The notes: a model not told the origin generated them from the letters alone. A DNA stretch of 42,458 nt from an uncultured Clostridia bacterium (GCA_947626555.1 CANQSP010000009.1:1-42458); one strand, 5' to 3'; numbered from the stretch's first letter, positions 16,483-25,823 are shown. A program made the numbers and translations.

Positions 16483-19479
16483 TCATTCAGAAATAATATT
16501 TTCATCTATTAAATTAGAATTTATAGAATTTTCAATAGTACCTATGCTATTTGCTATTTCATTTTGTTTTTGTTTTTCTTCTTCTACCGCTTCTTCTAAC
16601 TTTTCAATTAATTCTTGAAGTTTCTTTACATCTTTGCCTATCATTTCCCAGTCGTTGCTATTGTTTGAAGTATTCAAATTATTATTTGCTCTAATAACCT
16701 CATCTATTAAACCTTCAACAGTATCTGTATTTTCAACTTCAATATTAACAGCATATTGAGAAACAAGTTTTGCTAATGCCTCTGTTATATTATCTCCTAT
16801 TGCAACTTTATTTCCAGATGCAACAACTACTTTTTTAAGTGTTGGTAACTCTTGATTTAGTTTATCATTAATATATTCTTGATATATAGGCTCTACATAT
16901 AATAAAGTATTATCTAATGGAACTATTATCATATATTTTGTAATTTTAGTTCCTGTAACATTTAAAGACTCAATTTCTTCTGCAATTGTTTCATCTTGCT
17001 GTAATTGAATATCTAACTGCATTGGACCTAATATATTTGAATCTGTAGGATATTTATATATAGTTAGTTTTGCATTTCCACCATTGTCATATGTACCAAC
17101 TAAATATGATATTAAACTTTGTCTTTCATGTTGTGTATATGGAAGTACTAACCCTAATACCGCTTCATTATTATCAACTGTTTTAACCATTGTATAATAT
17201 GGATCCATATCTGTACCTGTTTTCGTAATAACCTTTCCTGCATTATGAGTTGCTATCTCCCATATATCATCTCCTCTAAATAATACATCTGGTTGAATGT
17301 TATGATATCTAGTAATTACATCTGCTTGAACATTATATAAAAATTCTGGATATGTCATATGACTTGTTATATCTGCTGGCATACCATCTTCTTTATATTT
17401 AAATAACTCTGGATATATATTTTTATACGCCATTACTATAGGATCTGTTTTATCTGTAATATAAAAACTAATTGTTCCATCATATGCATCAACTAACACT
17501 TTTACAGAATTCCTAATGTAATTAATTTCTTGTTTTGATGACTGCATAGAGTTTATTATTGTCTTTTGAGAATATGGATATGCATTTGATACTGTATAAG
17601 CATCTAATACCCATATTAATTTTCCCTCATCACTTACTACTATATATGGGTTTTCATCATACATCAAATATGGCATTAATACTTTTGCCCTTGATATTAT
17701 ATTTCTATTTGTTAAAATTTTACTATCATCCGTTATATTTCCAGAAAATGCAAGTTTTAAATCTCCCTCTTTTATTGAAAGAATTATTCTGTCTATAAAG
17801 TTTAATTTTAACCCTGCTTTTCCATCATATAAATTTGTTTCGTTCTTTGCATCATTTGAAGTAAGTACTGGATAGTCAAATTCTTCTTTATCACTTATAT
17901 TAGTAACAACTGTATCATTTGTTTCCAATCCAAAATATATTCTAGGCTCAGATACAGCTATTACATTTTTTTCACTGTCAAATCCCTTTTGCAAATTATC
18001 TACATTCCCAGTTTCATTAGTTGATACTGCTGAACTTGCAATCAATCCATAACCATGAGTATATTCGTATGTTTTATTATTATATGTTCCTGTAGCATTT
18101 GTTATTTCTCTTGGTGAAATATAAACTGATGTATCTCTACCATTTATTTTATATCTTTGTAACTTCGCATCTCTATATGTATAATATCCTTTTGCAGTTT
18201 GACTACTCTTTAAATCTTTTAATACCATTTCGTCATCTACAATTGTTATATTACTTGTTACTTCACTATATTTATTAATATCCTCTGAAGTAACTGTTTC
18301 TGCCACCTCTAAATTTATTTCATTTATATCAATTCCATATGCTTTTTTGGTATATTCTATATTCCTTTGTATATACTCTCTTTCCTTATCATATTTATTA
18401 TTATTTACAAATATAGCATCAAAACCTACTACTACAACAAACAATGAAATTAAATATATTGGAACTACCATAATTGATAATATCATCTTTTTTGTTTTTC
18501 CTTCTTTAAATGATTTTAATCCAATATATACAGAAACTATTATTACCAATGCCAATATTCTATATGCCCATAACTTTATAGTTACATCTGTGAAACCTGC
18601 TCCATATAACGAATATGAACTTGTTTCATCTGTTAATGTCATAAATTTTTCTGTTCCAGCATTAAATGTATTTAATACTACTAATCCTGCAATTAATATT
18701 GCTAGTATCATAATAGCAGACATTATTTGCTTTATAAGTTTGCTATTCTTTAATGTTTTTCTATCTACTCCATCGAAAAACATATTAAATGTTATTATGT
18801 AATAAACCACTGAGTATATTGTTGTTCCAATTACCGCAGTAATTAAATACCAAAATACTAATTCTACAAATGGTTCTATAAACATGAAATACCCTATATC
18901 TATACCAAAAATTGGATCTGTTCCTGTACCTGCTCCAAAATATGAGGCATTAAAACACATTATTACTTTTTCCATAATATATGATGATGTAAATGCACTT
19001 ACTATGATTGCTACGATGAATGCTATAGATTTATTTAGTAATTTTGGCATCGGTTTATCTTCTTGTTTAAAAAATTCACTTAAGCCCTTTTTTATTAATG
19101 TATTTGTATAATACATTATTATATATATTAATACAAAATTAGTTATTAATGTAATAGACATATATTTCACATTTTGCCAAAATACGCTTATGTATTCTTC
19201 ACCAATTTCTAGTGTTTCTAAATATGTACCTCTAAATAAAACATATGCAATTACGGCAGTAAAAAGCGCAAATAATAATACTATTTGTAATCTTTTTTTA
19301 TATTTTCTTTTATTTTTAATTTGTACTTTTTCCTCCTTAATACTGTTATTCACTTCTTCATTATTATTTTTTACTGCAGTCTTACCATTCTCTATTTCAT
19401 CACTGCTTGTACTACTATTAGATTGTTTTTCATTAGTAATAGAATTCTCGTTATTATCTTTTATATCTTTTTTAGGCAT
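16483..19479 (-). CDS. UPF0182 family large membrane protein
   Basis: A 998-residue protein matching the UPF0182 (DUF1466-type) family in length and layout. It has an acidic, Ser/Asn-rich cytoplasmic N terminus (about 1-60), seven hydrophobic segments within about residues 65-360, and a large extracytoplasmic domain. The C-terminal tail is charged and coiled-coil-like (about 940-985, rich in Glu and Lys). The domain contains family-like stretches such as YTHGYGLIASSAV and MTYPEFLYNVQADV. The function is unknown. The ATG at 19479 is preferred over a GTG three codons upstream, because AGGAAAGG is correctly spaced only to the ATG. A terminator follows. No in-frame CGG. Confidence 0.88.
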   Translation of the reverse strand: MPKKDIKDNNENSITNEKQSNSSTSSDEIENGKTAVKNNNEEVNNSIKEEKVQIKNKRKYKKRLQIVLLFALFTAVIAYVLFRGTYLETLEIGEEYISVFWQNVKYMSITLITNFVLIYIIMYYTNTLIKKGLSEFFKQEDKPMPKLLNKSIAFIVAIIVSAFTSSYIMEKVIMCFNASYFGAGTGTDPIFGIDIGYFMFIEPFVELVFWYLITAVIGTTIYSVVYYIITFNMFFDGVDRKTLKNSKLIKQIMSAIMILAILIAGLVVLNTFNAGTEKFMTLTDETSSYSLYGAGFTDVTIKLWAYRILALVIIVSVYIGLKSFKEGKTKKMILSIMVVPIYLISLFVVVVGFDAIFVNNNKYDKEREYIQRNIEYTKKAYGIDINEINLEVAETVTSEDINKYSEVTSNITIVDDEMVLKDLKSSQTAKGYYTYRDAKLQRYKINGRDTSVYISPREITNATGTYNNKTYEYTHGYGLIASSAVSTNETGNVDNLQKGFDSEKNVIAVSEPRIYFGLETNDTVVTNISDKEEFDYPVLTSNDAKNETNLYDGKAGLKLNFIDRIILSIKEGDLKLAFSGNITDDSKILTNRNIISRAKVLMPYLMYDENPYIVVSDEGKLIWVLDAYTVSNAYPYSQKTIINSMQSSKQEINYIRNSVKVLVDAYDGTISFYITDKTDPIVMAYKNIYPELFKYKEDGMPADITSHMTYPEFLYNVQADVITRYHNIQPDVLFRGDDIWEIATHNAGKVITKTGTDMDPYYTMVKTVDNNEAVLGLVLPYTQHERQSLISYLVGTYDNGGNAKLTIYKYPTDSNILGPMQLDIQLQQDETIAEEIESLNVTGTKITKYMIIVPLDNTLLYVEPIYQEYINDKLNQELPTLKKVVVASGNKVAIGDNITEALAKLVSQYAVNIEVENTDTVEGLIDEVIRANNNLNTSNNSNDWEMIGKDVKKLQELIEKLEEAVEEEKQKQNEIANSIGTIENSINSNLIDENIISE

Positions 19480-19533
19480 TTTTTTCACCCTTTCCTACTA
19501 ATTTTCTTTAAGTTACAATCAAATATTCTTAGG

Positions 19534-20442
19534 TTAATCTATTATAGCATTTACAAAATCTTCACTATTAAACATTTCCATATCATCTATTTGTTCACCA
19601 ACTCCTATAAATTTAACAGGTATATCATTTTGTTCAACTATTCCTATTATAGAACCTCCTTTTGCTGTTCCATCTAATTTAGTTAAAATTATTCCTGTTA
19701 TATCTACTGTTTCCTTAAATGCTTTTACTTGAGATATGGCATTTTGACCTGTTGTTGCATCTAATACCATTAAAATTTCTTTTGATGAATCTGGCAATTC
19801 TTTTTCAATAACTCTTTTAATTTTTATTAATTCATCCATTAAATACTTCTTATTATGTAATCTACCAGCTGTATCACATATTAATACATCTGCATCTTTT
19901 TCTTTTGTAATTTTTATAGCATCAAATACTACAGATGCAGGATCAGTTCCTTCATCTGCTTTTACCATATCACAACCAGCTCTATTAGCCCATATTTCTA
20001 ATTGTTCTACTGCTGCTGCCCTGAAGGTATCTGCTGCTGCTATAACCACTTTCTTTCCATCTTTTTTAATGCGTGCTGCAATTTTTCCTATTGAAGTAGT
20101 TTTTCCTACTCCATTTACTCCAACTACTAATATTACAGATGGTTTTGATTCTAATTTTAATGAATTATCTGTTTTTTCTAATATTTCTTTTATCTCTTCT
20201 TTTAATGCCTGCTTTACTTCCTGCTCATCTTTTATATTTTCTCTTTTTATTTTCTTCCTTAAATTATCTATTATTTTCACCGAAGTTTCTGTTCCTACAT
20301 CTGACATTATTAAAACTTCTTCTAATTCTTCTAATAACTCTTCATCTACTTTTCTAAATCCACTAAATACACTATTTATTTTTTCATCAAATGATGTTTT
20401 TGTTTTACTTAATCCACTTTTTAATTTATCAAAAAAACCCAT
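19534..20442 (-). CDS. ftsY: Signal recognition particle receptor FtsY
   Basis: The membrane-docking GTPase for SRP-bound ribosomes. It is 302 residues, the short Gram-positive form without the long acidic A domain. The N-terminal four-helix N domain covers about 1-85 and the G domain the rest. Motifs are G1 GVNGVGKTT (108-116), ADTFRAAAVEQL, DTAGR (190-194), TKLDGTAKGG and C-terminal GVGEQIDDMEMFN. The start has AAAGGTGA upstream. The usual smc/ftsY/ffh neighbours are not in the window. It is followed by UPF0182 54 bases downstream, possibly on the same transcript. Confidence 0.95.
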   Translation of the reverse strand: MGFFDKLKSGLSKTKTSFDEKINSVFSGFRKVDEELLEELEEVLIMSDVGTETSVKIIDNLRKKIKRENIKDEQEVKQALKEEIKEILEKTDNSLKLESKPSVILVVGVNGVGKTTSIGKIAARIKKDGKKVVIAAADTFRAAAVEQLEIWANRAGCDMVKADEGTDPASVVFDAIKITKEKDADVLICDTAGRLHNKKYLMDELIKIKRVIEKELPDSSKEILMVLDATTGQNAISQVKAFKETVDITGIILTKLDGTAKGGSIIGIVEQNDIPVKFIGVGEQIDDMEMFNSEDFVNAIID

Positions 20443-20520
20443 TCTATTTTATCACCTTTTCTTTCTATTCTTTAAGATGGTGTTATTTTATCACACTTTT
20501 ATAATTATTACAAGAATTTT

Positions 20521-20601
20521 GGGGACGGTTCTAAAAATCCGGATTTTAGTGACGGTCTAAAAGTCAGAATTTTGAATTTATAAACCGTCTGAACCTTCCC
20601 C
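20521..20601. repeat. GGGGACGG-ended palindromic repeat between dpaB and ftsY
   Basis: It begins GGGGACGGTTCTAAAAATCC and ends with ACCGTCTGAACCTTCCCCC. Internally CTAAAAATCC/GGATTTTAG and GACGGT/ACCGTC are inverted. A decayed relative lies at 10099-10160, and a lone GAGAACCGTCCC fragment lies downstream of glyS near 39040. It probably folds as a hairpin in the dpaB 3' region; no gene is present. Confidence 0.55.
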
Positions 20602-20611
20602 CTCTAATATT

Positions 20612-21197
20612 TTATATTCCTAATAAGATGGGACTTATTTGTTTTCCCTCCAAAGCAAGTTCTAACGTTTTTATAATATAGTCTGCTTCAAAAACTATAG
20701 AACGTGGCTTTGTAATAAAATTATCTTGTTTAAATGGAACAAAATAATAATTATTTCTATTTAATAACTTTCCTATATTCTCTGCACTACCGGATAATCC
20801 ATCATTTGTTGAAACTGCAATTACAACTGGATTTCCATTTCTTAAATGGGATTTTGTTGCCATTGTTGCTGCATTATCTATTATTCCATTTGCAAGCTTG
20901 CCTATAGTATTTCCGAGAGCATGGTGCAATTATTAAAATATCAGTTAATTTTTTTGGTCCTATTGGCTCTGCTTCTTGTATTGTATGAATAATTTTATTT
21001 CCTGTAATTTTTTCTATTTCTTCAATATGTTCTCTTGCAGTACCAAATTTTGTATCTAATTCATAAGCATTATTAGACATTATTGGTATTACTTCTGCAC
21101 CCTCTTTTACTATATTTTTTATTTGTTCTTTTGCCTTTTTAAAAGTACAAAATGAACCTGTTAGAACAAATCCTACTTTTTTTCCTTTTAATTCCAT
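20612..21197 (-). CDS. dpaB: Dipicolinate synthase subunit B, reading frame changes +1 at CGG
   Basis: The flavoprotein-like B subunit that, with DpaA, makes dipicolinic acid for the spore core. The first part (MELKGKKVGFVLTGSFCTF) carries the family N terminus. The second (GNTIGKLANGIIDNA, VVIAVSTNDGLSGSAENIG, YYFVPFKQDN) carries the rest. They lie in different frames and join exactly at the in-frame CGG 20915-20913: frame 0 reads SRKYY and stops 12 residues later, whereas dropping the C reads IIAPCSGNTIGKLANG, matching the conserved APC(T/S)GNT motif. The joined product is 194 residues, close to Bacillus SpoVFB. A GGAGGAG Shine-Dalgarno sequence and a sigma-K-like promoter precede it. dpaA is not in the window. 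Confidence 0.88.
20912..20915 (-). other. Candidate +1 frameshift site CGG-A in dpaB
   Basis: On the minus strand frame 0 reads TGC TCT CGG AAA. The family sequence needs TCT (C) GGA AAT, that is S-G95-N. This is the same signature as the asnB and VanW-like sites: one C directly before a conserved glycine codon. Confidence 0.75.
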
Positions 21198-21229
21198 AAA
21201 TATATACTCCTCCTTTTTTGTCCTCTATA

Positions 21230-21256
21230 TATTCTATGAAATTATGTAAAATTTGT
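21230..21256 (-). promoter_or_regulatory. Candidate sigma-K-type promoter of dpaB
   Basis: On the minus strand AC (21256-21255), 16 bases, then CATAGAATA (21238-21230) fits the mother-cell sigma-K consensus AC-N16-CATANNNTA. The start would lie about 25 bases before the dpaB ATG. Dipicolinate synthase is sigma-K controlled in Bacillus. Such short motifs occur by chance in AT-rich DNA. Confidence 0.4.
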
Positions 21257-21292
21257 AATTAATATTTTAATATTGCTTATATTTTATAGAAA

Positions 21293-21320
21293 AACCCTTA
21301 GATACATTTGTACCTAAGGG
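21293..21320 (-). terminator. Rho-independent terminator after the solute-binding-like gene
   Basis: On the minus strand CCCTTAGGTACA and TGTATCTAAGGG pair around a short loop and are followed by TTTTTC. It lies 20 bases past the stop at 21340. Confidence 0.88.
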
Positions 21321-21339
21321 CTAAATATAACTACATTTT

Positions 21340-22341
21340 TTACTCCATAAGGCTTTTTTCTATGCTATTAGAATCCTCCAAATTAGGGATTCTTGTAGCA
21401 TTAAACACATTTCTTCCTCCATCAATACCATTTCTTGATGTTGATAAATTATAAAATTTATCACTTCTATAATATTCAAATGCTAACTGAGTATAAAAAC
21501 CACTCTGTCCATTATCCCAGAAACTTATATCATTAAAATGAGAGATTAAATTATCTGCCATTTCACTATTTTTAATATAATAGTTATGATATACTGTTAT
21601 AGTTGGAAATAACACCTCTTCTGAATAATGAGAAACTCCATATTTATATGCATCTTTTTCAGTAAATATATAAAACGTGCCTGCCGGAAAACCTCCAGTT
21701 CTATTTACTTTTTCTTCAAAGTTTAATACCTCCTCTGTGCATTTACTTTCTTCAAAACGTTTAATTATTGCTACCGCTTCTTCCATTTGTGCTTGTGTCT
21801 GAGGATAAACTCCATTATTTACTGTAACAAGCATAAAATCAAAAAAGTCTTCCCAATAAATTGATTCTCTACTTGGGTAAAAAATTTTTATTTTATCCAG
21901 ACCTTTTACTCCTAAATTCTCCCACAGTCCATCCGCTAAGACTTCATTAATAACCTTTAATAAATCAATTTCTCTATAACTATCATCATAGCGTGACCTA
22001 ACAATAACTCCAGAGTTTTCCAAAGGTTTTATATAGTTTGTTTGTGTAGTATATGCTACAACAAATGGTGAAAATGCAAACTTTGTATATTCACTGTCAT
22101 TTTTCTTGCCACATTCTACTAAAATATCTGCATTTTCTTCTTCTGTTATTACAATTTTGTAATCACTACTCATATCTGCATTTTTTAAAACTTTCTTAAA
22201 TGCACCTTCCATATCTCTAGGAGCACATACTGTAATTGGAATTTTGTTTTTAAACAATACGTTTGGACTAGATTGCATACTTAAAATCAGCATTGCTATT
22301 ATTATTGAAATAACTTGGCACTTTATTCTTTTTGTTCGCAT
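21340..22341 (-). CDS. Membrane-anchored solute-binding-like protein of unknown function
   Basis: A 333-residue protein with one N-terminal hydrophobic segment (about 10-25, uncleaved anchor or signal peptide), hence extracytoplasmic. The body is reminiscent of periplasmic-binding-protein-fold domains: an early strand-helix KIPITVCAPRDMEGAFKKVL, then FAFSPFVVAYTT and later AFEYYRSDKFYN. I cannot assign a ligand. It overlaps the end of the upstream XpaC-like gene by 19 bases, with its AAGGAG Shine-Dalgarno sequence inside that gene, so the two are translationally coupled. Related Clostridial operons mix XpaC, TelA and von Willebrand factor A proteins, but no such partner is present here. A strong terminator follows. 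Confidence 0.55.
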   Translation of the reverse strand: MRTKRIKCQVISIIIAMLILSMQSSPNVLFKNKIPITVCAPRDMEGAFKKVLKNADMSSDYKIVITEEENADILVECGKKNDSEYTKFAFSPFVVAYTTQTNYIKPLENSGVIVRSRYDDSYREIDLLKVINEVLADGLWENLGVKGLDKIKIFYPSRESIYWEDFFDFMLVTVNNGVYPQTQAQMEEAVAIIKRFEESKCTEEVLNFEEKVNRTGGFPAGTFYIFTEKDAYKYGVSHYSEEVLFPTITVYHNYYIKNSEMADNLISHFNDISFWDNGQSGFYTQLAFEYYRSDKFYNLSTSRNGIDGGRNVFNATRIPNLEDSNSIEKSLME

Positions 22342-23234
22342 TTTTCTTCTCCTTCATCAATCATTTTTTTGAGATTTTCAGCTGTTGCTTTAAATTGATT
22401 TTCTAGCAATGCTTTGTCAAATATTTTATCTAACTTTTGACTATCCAAGTAAATTGAAAACTTTTTAACACACTCTGTAAGAATTTTTTCATATTCTTCT
22501 GTTACCTCATCTTTCTTTATAAAATCCGTATATAACTTGAGTGTATTATAAAATTCTGGTAAATACACTTCAAAAAGAAATGCGACTTTACTATAAGTTG
22601 AACTATCTTCCTTAAGCAATTTAAGAATTTCAAAAAGCTTTTCTACACATTTTTCTATTGCAATGCGATTTTTTCCAAAATCAAAATTATCTGATATTTT
22701 TTTCAGTTTATTTAAGCAATTTTCTACATCAATTAAATCCTTATAAAATGGATCTTTCGTAGCTTTTTTAAATTCGTCTTTTTCTTTTCTTACTTCTTCC
22801 TCCTTTAACTCTTTTTGCCTTCTTATTTTTAGCCTACATAACCTCCTGTAAAAATATATTTCCCGAATCCCATAAAAATTCTCTTCAATAACAGAACACA
22901 CTATATCCAAAACATTAAATGCAATCCACAACACAAGTAATGCTTTTAATAAGCTGTGTTTAATTGTTACAAAGATAGAAACTGCTAAGAAAGATGATAT
23001 AAAAGTTATAATAAAAATATACAACTTTTCTAATTTTTCTGCATACCTTCTACAGTCAAGTCTTCTTAAAATTGAATCCTTAGTATTGCAATCCCATTTA
23101 GAGTATTTGCAGTTAAAACATTTTAATTTCTTTTCGGAAATTACCTCTAATGGTATATCTTCCATGCACTTATCGCAAACCTCTATTGAATACAAATATT
23201 TTCCATCTTGCTTATATTTACCTACAATTTTCAT
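22323..23234 (-). CDS. XpaC-like membrane protein with N-terminal zinc ribbon
   Basis: A 303-residue protein. Residues about 18-50 hold two Cys pairs (CDKC, then CFNC) and a further Cys, like a zinc ribbon. Two hydrophobic segments follow near 70-115. The C-terminal part (about 165-295) is all-helical and resembles XpaC (5-bromo-4-chloroindolyl phosphate hydrolysis protein), with the pattern VYLPEFYNTLKLYTDF. XpaC proteins often accompany TelA; the function is unclear. AGGAGG precedes the ATG. Codon 22865-22863 is an in-frame CGG (in GIREIYF); a +1 shift would reach a stop after 11 codons, so it is read as sense. Downstream gene overlap suggests coupling. Confidence 0.55.
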   Translation of the reverse strand: MKIVGKYKQDGKYLYSIEVCDKCMEDIPLEVISEKKLKCFNCKYSKWDCNTKDSILRRLDCRRYAEKLEKLYIFIITFISSFLAVSIFVTIKHSLLKALLVLWIAFNVLDIVCSVIEENFYGIREIYFYRRLCRLKIRRQKELKEEEVRKEKDEFKKATKDPFYKDLIDVENCLNKLKKISDNFDFGKNRIAIEKCVEKLFEILKLLKEDSSTYSKVAFLFEVYLPEFYNTLKLYTDFIKKDEVTEEYEKILTECVKKFSIYLDSQKLDKIFDKALLENQFKATAENLKKMIDEGEEKCEQKE

Positions 23235-23388
23235 TTTTTCCCTCCTTATGTTTTAAACATGTAATATATTTAATTTTCAAAGTGCTAACGCAAATATTTT
23301 ACCACATTTTAGTTTCCTTTTCAATGTTTTATGTTAATTTTATGCTATTATTTACTATAAATTTCAATCATTTTCTATAAATGACAAA

Positions 23389-23420
23389 AAATAGACCTAT
23401 TTAAACAATAGGTCTATTTT
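23389..23420 (-). terminator. Rho-independent terminator after the glycosyltransferase pair
   Basis: On the minus strand AAAATAGACCTATT and AATAGGTCTATTTTTT pair around GTTT. It can act in both directions. The rest of the 240-base gap 23235-23474 shows nothing else I can name. Confidence 0.85.
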
Positions 23421-23474
23421 GATATATTTTTTTTTACAAACTATTTAAATAATAAGCTTATTTTATTACCAGCA

Positions 23475-24548
23475 TTAGCTATTTATAAAATCATCATAGT
23501 ATTTAGCATATTTTTCCTTCATGCACTCAATTTCATAGTACTTTGAAGCTTTATAATTTTCATCTGATAACTCTTTTAATATTCCTTTATTATTATATAA
23601 GTATAATATCTTTTCTTTTAGTTTTTTTCTAATTTCTTCATCATTTTGCCCTATAATTCTTTTTCCCAATATATATTCTTTTTGTTTATTTCCTAATGCC
23701 TCTGAAGCCACTCCTACATCAGTTGTAATAACAGGTATACCACATCCCATTGCTTCTATTAATGGTCTAGGTGTACCTTCTTTATTTGAAACACAAATGT
23801 ATATATGTATTTGTGAAAAATACTTACCCATTTCTTCGTTTGGAATTTGTTTTACATTTCTATCAGCACAATTTAAAACTATATTGTAACCTTCTGCTTG
23901 TAATTCATCAATTACTGGTTTTAAAATAGTATGAAATCCTTTAAAATCTATTGAATTTCCATTCTCATCTTTTTGTGCTTTGTTCCATGTTGAATTTCCT
24001 ACCCAACCTATTATTAGTTGCTCATCTGGAGTATTTTTGAAATTGAATCTTTCCATATTAATAGGATAAAATCTTTCTTTTGAAAAGCTATCACCCAATA
24101 CAGCAGCTGGTTTTGCTACTCCATCTAGATTGCTATATATATCAAATAACTCTTTTGAGCTTACTACATACTTATGACTGTACTTTATAAGATTTACATT
24201 TCTTTGCATATCTTCTTCATATAGATGGTCATATATTCCTGTTGATATTTTTCTAACAGCATTTTTTACATATTCATCATAATCACCATATTTTTCAATT
24301 ACCTTTGCTCTAAAATCATCATTAAATTCTTTTTCCTCAAAAGCTTTTAATATTCCTCTCCAGAAAAAGTGTATCATGTCATAATCTTTTAAAGCTTCTA
24401 ATATTGTAAATAAATCCTTTTTAAATTCTTCACAATCTGCCCAATATATATCTATTTTATATCTATCAGATAATGCTCCTTGTATAACTTTTGCAGCTAT
24501 ATGAAAGGCCCAATCTTTTACATCTGCTACCAATGCTATTTTTTTCAT
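23475..24548 (-). CDS. Glycosyltransferase family 4-type (GT-B)
   Basis: A 357-residue GT-B-type transferase. The N-terminal half is atypical, starting KKIALVADVKDWAFHIAA. The C-terminal donor-binding half has IGWVGNSTWNKAQKD, then YICVSNKEGTPRPLIEAMGC and PVITTDVGVASE, the usual E-x7-E region of GT4 enzymes (E in EGTPRPLIE). It would transfer a nucleotide-activated sugar to a cell-surface glycan or glycolipid. Its ATG overlaps the stop of the upstream GT2 gene (TAATG), so the two are coupled. The acceptor cannot be predicted. No signal peptide. Confidence 0.82.
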   Translation of the reverse strand: MKKIALVADVKDWAFHIAAKVIQGALSDRYKIDIYWADCEEFKKDLFTILEALKDYDMIHFFWRGILKAFEEKEFNDDFRAKVIEKYGDYDEYVKNAVRKISTGIYDHLYEEDMQRNVNLIKYSHKYVVSSKELFDIYSNLDGVAKPAAVLGDSFSKERFYPINMERFNFKNTPDEQLIIGWVGNSTWNKAQKDENGNSIDFKGFHTILKPVIDELQAEGYNIVLNCADRNVKQIPNEEMGKYFSQIHIYICVSNKEGTPRPLIEAMGCGIPVITTDVGVASEALGNKQKEYILGKRIIGQNDEEIRKKLKEKILYLYNNKGILKELSDENYKASKYYEIECMKEKYAKYYDDFINS

Positions 24549-25423
24549 TAAATTTCCTCCTCTGTTATTGAATTTATATCTGTGAATTTATACTGTCTTT
24601 TAGCGAAAATTGGAGAATTTTGTCCATTTTCTATTGCATTCAATATACCTTTTAATTTAAATGGTATACTTTTAGTTTCATTTATAATAAAACTTAGTAT
24701 GTATGGTTTCAATTCTTTTGGCGTTTGTGAATATATTTCCATTAAATATGCAAGCATTTTATACATATCTGTGCATCTACGAATAGATGGTACTGTCATT
24801 ATACTACCTGCTCTATTTTTATAATAATTAAATATTGGAAAATCTCCATACATTGTATCTTTTGCTAATGAAACTGCTTTTATAGAATAAATCATATCTT
24901 CATAGTATACATCCTCTATGAATTTTATGTTATTTTCTATTAAGAATTTTCTTCTCCAACATTTACTAGGAACTGAAAAATTAGCATCACATATTAATCT
25001 TGCTTCTCTTGTAGAATTCTCTTTTGTAGATATTCTTAACCTTTTATTATCTCCATTTATTTCTAGAAATCCTAAAAACACAATATCTGGTGTGTTTTCA
25101 CCTATTAAAGAGTCTATATCTTTTAGAGTTGATTCACTATATAAACTATCATCTCCATCTAAATGAATAATATATTCCCCTTTTGCATTCTCTATTCCTA
25201 TATTTCTTACTGCTCCTAATCCCATATTTTTTTCATTTTTTATTATTTTTATTTTGCCTTCATATTTCATAATCTTTTCTATTGTTTTATCTGTTGATTT
25301 ATCTTCTACTACAATTAATTCATAATTATTAAAATTTTGATTTAGTACACTATCTATTGCTCTTTCTATATAAGGTTCTACATTATATGCACTTATTATT
25401 ACAGAAAATCTACATTTATCCAT
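24548..25423 (-). CDS. Glycosyltransferase family 2 (GT-A)
   Basis: A 291-residue GT-A transferase. It opens with FSVIISAYNVEPYIERAID, then YELIVVEDKSTDKT, NMGLGAVRNIGIENAKGEY and the metal-binding D-x-D as IHLDGDDSLY (about residues 95-104). An ED motif near 168 (IEDVYYEDM) fits the catalytic base region. No membrane helices, so it is a cytoplasmic or membrane-associated enzyme of surface polysaccharide synthesis, working with the coupled GT4 gene. Its ribosome-binding site is unusual: AAAGGAGG lies 32 bases before the ATG with a hairpin between (see separate entry). No closer start exists in the frame. Confidence 0.88.
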   Translation of the reverse strand: MDKCRFSVIISAYNVEPYIERAIDSVLNQNFNNYELIVVEDKSTDKTIEKIMKYEGKIKIIKNEKNMGLGAVRNIGIENAKGEYIIHLDGDDSLYSESTLKDIDSLIGENTPDIVFLGFLEINGDNKRLRISTKENSTREARLICDANFSVPSKCWRRKFLIENNIKFIEDVYYEDMIYSIKAVSLAKDTMYGDFPIFNYYKNRAGSIMTVPSIRRCTDMYKMLAYLMEIYSQTPKELKPYILSFIINETKSIPFKLKGILNAIENGQNSPIFAKRQYKFTDINSITEEEI

Positions 25424-25463
25424 AATATACGCATCAGGTTATATTTCCTGATGTGCCTCCTTT
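25424..25463 (-). promoter_or_regulatory. Shine-Dalgarno and start codon bridged by a hairpin (GT2 gene)
   Basis: Minus-strand order: AAAGGAGG (25463-25456), CA, stem CATCAGG, loop AAATATAA, stem CCTGATG (to 25432), CGTATATT, ATG. Linear spacing is 32 bases; with the 22-base hairpin folded it becomes 10, a normal distance. The known precedent is phage T4 gene 38. Confidence 0.6.
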
Positions 25464-25687
25464 CAATATATTCTATTAATCTGCATTTTTTGATGTAAAC
25501 ACCTATATTATAACATTTTTTTACTTTGTCGTCAATATATTAATTCTTACAAAATTCTTACATAAATATTTACCTTTTTTGCTTAGATTTTAATATTTTT
25601 TTCCTATATTAATCATAAATTTTTTCGCTATTTTCTAAGGTTTAATGCATGAACATAGTTTTTGCGAACATTTTTTTGTAAAAATTG

Positions 25688-25716
25688 TTGACAAAGAATA
25701 TTTGTTCGTATATAAT
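25688..25716 (+). promoter_or_regulatory. Sigma-A promoter of the YneA-like gene
   Basis: TTGACA (25688-25693), a 17-base spacer and TATAAT (25711-25716) form a consensus promoter reading toward the LysM gene at 25824. A LexA-like box lies inside the spacer. Upstream, 25470-25687 is AT-rich with no gene. The leader is about 100 bases. Confidence 0.8.
25696..25707. promoter_or_regulatory. LexA (SOS)-like operator in the YneA-like promoter
   Basis: GAATATTTGTTC matches the Gram-positive SOS box GAAC-N4-GTTC with one mismatch (GAAT) and sits between the -35 and -10 hexamers, where bound repressor would block polymerase. Another CGAACA half-site lies at about 25664-25670. Confidence 0.6.
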
Positions 25717-25823
25717 ATATACATATTACAAAAATATGTTTGTATTTAAAAATAGTATATTAAAATGTAATTATTTTTTACTCTATATACTTTTTAAGTA
25801 TTTATCGGAAGGAATGGTTAATT

